A stretch of 64,000 nucleotides of DNA from Paraburkholderia kururiensis JCM 10599 = LMG 19447 (lineage in GTDB: Bacteria > Pseudomonadota > Gammaproteobacteria > Burkholderiales > Burkholderiaceae): assembly GCF_003986935.1 (NCBI RefSeq), contig NZ_RJZE01000001.1, positions 422,215-486,214 on the forward strand, given 5' to 3'. Shown here one piece after another: positions 63,242 through 64,000 of the stretch. The notes beneath the pieces are model-generated. The model worked only from the letters and a program-made list of their open reading frames with translations. It ran no database searches and had not been told where the DNA came from. Both the position numbers and the translations under genes were made by a program. Numbering within the stretch: the stretch's first letter is position 1; each line of letters begins with the position of its first letter.

Positions 63242-63420
63242 TTCGTCACAAAAGGGGCCGATGCCTTGGACAGTAGCAGTTGTCGATCTTCGAACGGTTT
63301 TATCGCCTGACCGGCAAGACGTCCGCGCTCCCTTTTTAAGCCGCCGTCCTGCCAGCAGGCAGACGGTGCGCGTCGCAGTCATTCTCCCCGTGCACCTTTG
63401 ATTCGCGCCATTTGGCGTGG
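63242..63420 (+). ncRNA. Conserved structured leader RNA, copy 2 (ABC permease gene)
   Basis: The homologue of 4162-3985, at about 70-75 percent identity by eye over the whole length. The hairpin CCGTC(C)TGCC-AGCA-GGCAGACGG and its enclosing GAC(GTCC)GCGC/GCGCGTC arms are kept. In the TGACC-loop hairpin the outer C-G pair of copy 1 is a T-A pair here, a compensatory change. It precedes an ABC transporter permease gene by about 220 nt. Confidence 0.6.
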
Positions 63421-63427
63421 CGTTCGC

Positions 63428-63622
63428 ATGCCTGCTTGTTGGCTTGCGCGCCGCTACGTGCGGATGGTCCGGCCGCGAGTCCGTTCGTTCGCACGTGTCG
63501 CGCTTGTGCCTGAGCGCGTGCTCCGTGCGTACGGCTCTCGTGGAAAACATCAGCCAGCAGCAAGGAGCGGCATAGCGCAGTGTGGGCTCGATGCGAGCCC
63601 CGCCCGCGTGGCCACTTGCTGA
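63428..63622 (+). CDS. Possible Arg-rich leader ORF (64 aa)
   Basis: An ATG just after the leader (63428) opens an Arg/Val-rich frame (MPACWLARRYVRMVRPRVRS) that ends 20 bp before the permease ATG. It occupies the same relative place as the small ORFs in the NRAMP leader. No Shine-Dalgarno is evident, so coding is doubtful. A perfect GGGCTCG-ATG-CGAGCCC hairpin (63584-63600) lies within it. Confidence 0.2.
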   Translation: MPACWLARRYVRMVRPRVRSFARVALVPERVLRAYGSRGKHQPAARSGIAQCGLDASPARVATC

Positions 63623-63642
63623 GCGATTGCCTTTATTGAGTC

Positions 63643-64000
63643 ATGGTGGATTTTCTTTTCAATCCGAACCGCACCGCGAACGCCTCAGCGTGGCGGCTGC
63701 TGCCCAACGGCTGGGACTTTGTGGCGTTCCCGCTGATCCTGTGCCTGATCGCGATGGCGGCCATCGGCTTTCACCAGACGCTCGCGCCGATGTCCACGCT
63801 GCAGACCCAGGCCATCTCGCTGGACACGTCGATGCTGCCCGAGTACGCCATGCGCACCACGCTGCGCATGCTCGCGGCGATGGTGGCGTCGCTGGCGTTC
63901 ACCTTCACCTACGGCACGCTGGCGGCCAAGAGCCGGCGCGCGGGCATGGTGCTGGTGCCGGTGCTCGACATCCTGCAGTCGGTGCCGGTGCTGGGCTACA
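63643..64000 (+). CDS. ABC transporter permease (duplicated-permease type), 5' part only
   Basis: 119 codons are present and the frame is open at the window end. The product begins MVDFLFNPNRTANASAWRLL and has one membrane helix at about 28-45 and another at about 72-92. DILQSVPVLGY, the start of the binding-protein-dependent permease domain, follows. This N-terminus resembles the long fused permeases of the nitrate/sulfonate-type ABC systems. The substrate is unknown. The ribosome-binding site is weak, which suits control through the leader. Confidence 0.75.
   Translation, partial: MVDFLFNPNRTANASAWRLLPNGWDFVAFPLILCLIAMAAIGFHQTLAPMSTLQTQAISLDTSMLPEYAMRTTLRMLAAMVASLAFTFTYGTLAAKSRRAGMVLVPVLDILQSVPVLGY

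Noticed and set aside
63125..63550. Minus-strand ORF over the second leader, and the similar plus-strand ORF over the first (about 3752-4210)
   Set aside because: Their protein similarity only reflects the duplicated leader. Stops and composition differ, both oppose the transcribed direction, and RNA structure explains the conservation better.

Overview
The window is chromosomal DNA from a high-GC betaproteobacterium, almost certainly of the Burkholderiaceae (Paraburkholderia/Burkholderia/Caballeronia type). The grounds are the GC bias at third codon positions, the short H-NS protein with the YRNPKTGETWSGRGR-type tail, a GTG-started general porin, the UxaA-type L-fucose cluster and many small exported proteins typical of that family. 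No tRNA, rRNA, CRISPR array, transposase or prophage gene was seen. The largest sign of decay is a pair of pseudogene remnants (fae and an aldo/keto reductase) in front of prfC.

Layout, left to right. 0-6.2 kb: a small ORF, a sigma-28-driven flagellin gene, a candidate small RNA, a divergent NRAMP-family transporter behind a long leader, and an OprB-type porin behind a tiny CxxC upstream ORF. 6.4-15.2 kb: a diguanylate cyclase, small exported or lipid-anchored proteins, a GntP permease with a sigma-54 promoter divergent from a sigma-54 activator, and a LuxR-type regulator. 15.5-25.4 kb: a serine hydrolase, H-NS, the pseudogene patch, RF3, a surface protein, an MFS carrier and a Pat-like acyl-CoA-synthetase/GNAT fusion. 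25.5-32.2 kb: an IclR regulator divergent from a complete non-phosphorylating L-fucose oxidation pathway (dehydratase small and large subunits, fucose dehydrogenase, fuconolactonase, keto-deoxyfuconate dehydrogenase, diketo-acid hydrolase), closed by a strong terminator. 32.2-45 kb: a thioesterase, two chemoreceptors (one with a FliA promoter), an AGE-family isomerase, membrane proteins, a putative ribbon-helix-helix protein, a drug/metabolite transporter with a polyhistidine tail, and a general porin. 45-48 kb: a CopA copper ATPase with a textbook CueR promoter. 48-54 kb: a DUF1254-type lipoprotein and a giant AsmA-like DUF748 protein. 54-60.5 kb: a MocR regulator divergent from a polyamine-type ABC importer. 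60.5-63 kb: ChaB, an exported beta-propeller and an exported creatininase-like protein. 63.2-64 kb: a second copy of the NRAMP leader in front of a truncated ABC permease gene.

The most unusual observation is that the NRAMP gene (read leftwards at the left end) and the ABC permease gene (read rightwards at the right end) share the same promoter form (TTGACT-N18-TAAAAT / TAGAAT) followed by a conserved leader of about 178 nt with paired arms preserved in both copies. This looks like a cis-regulatory RNA, possibly an ion-sensing riboswitch, controlling two unlinked transporter operons. Between the left leader and the NRAMP gene lie two unannotated small ORFs: a cysteine-rich 29-codon ORF and a 50-codon arginine-rich ORF with a good ribosome-binding site. 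The NRAMP protein itself has lost three of the four canonical metal-site residues.
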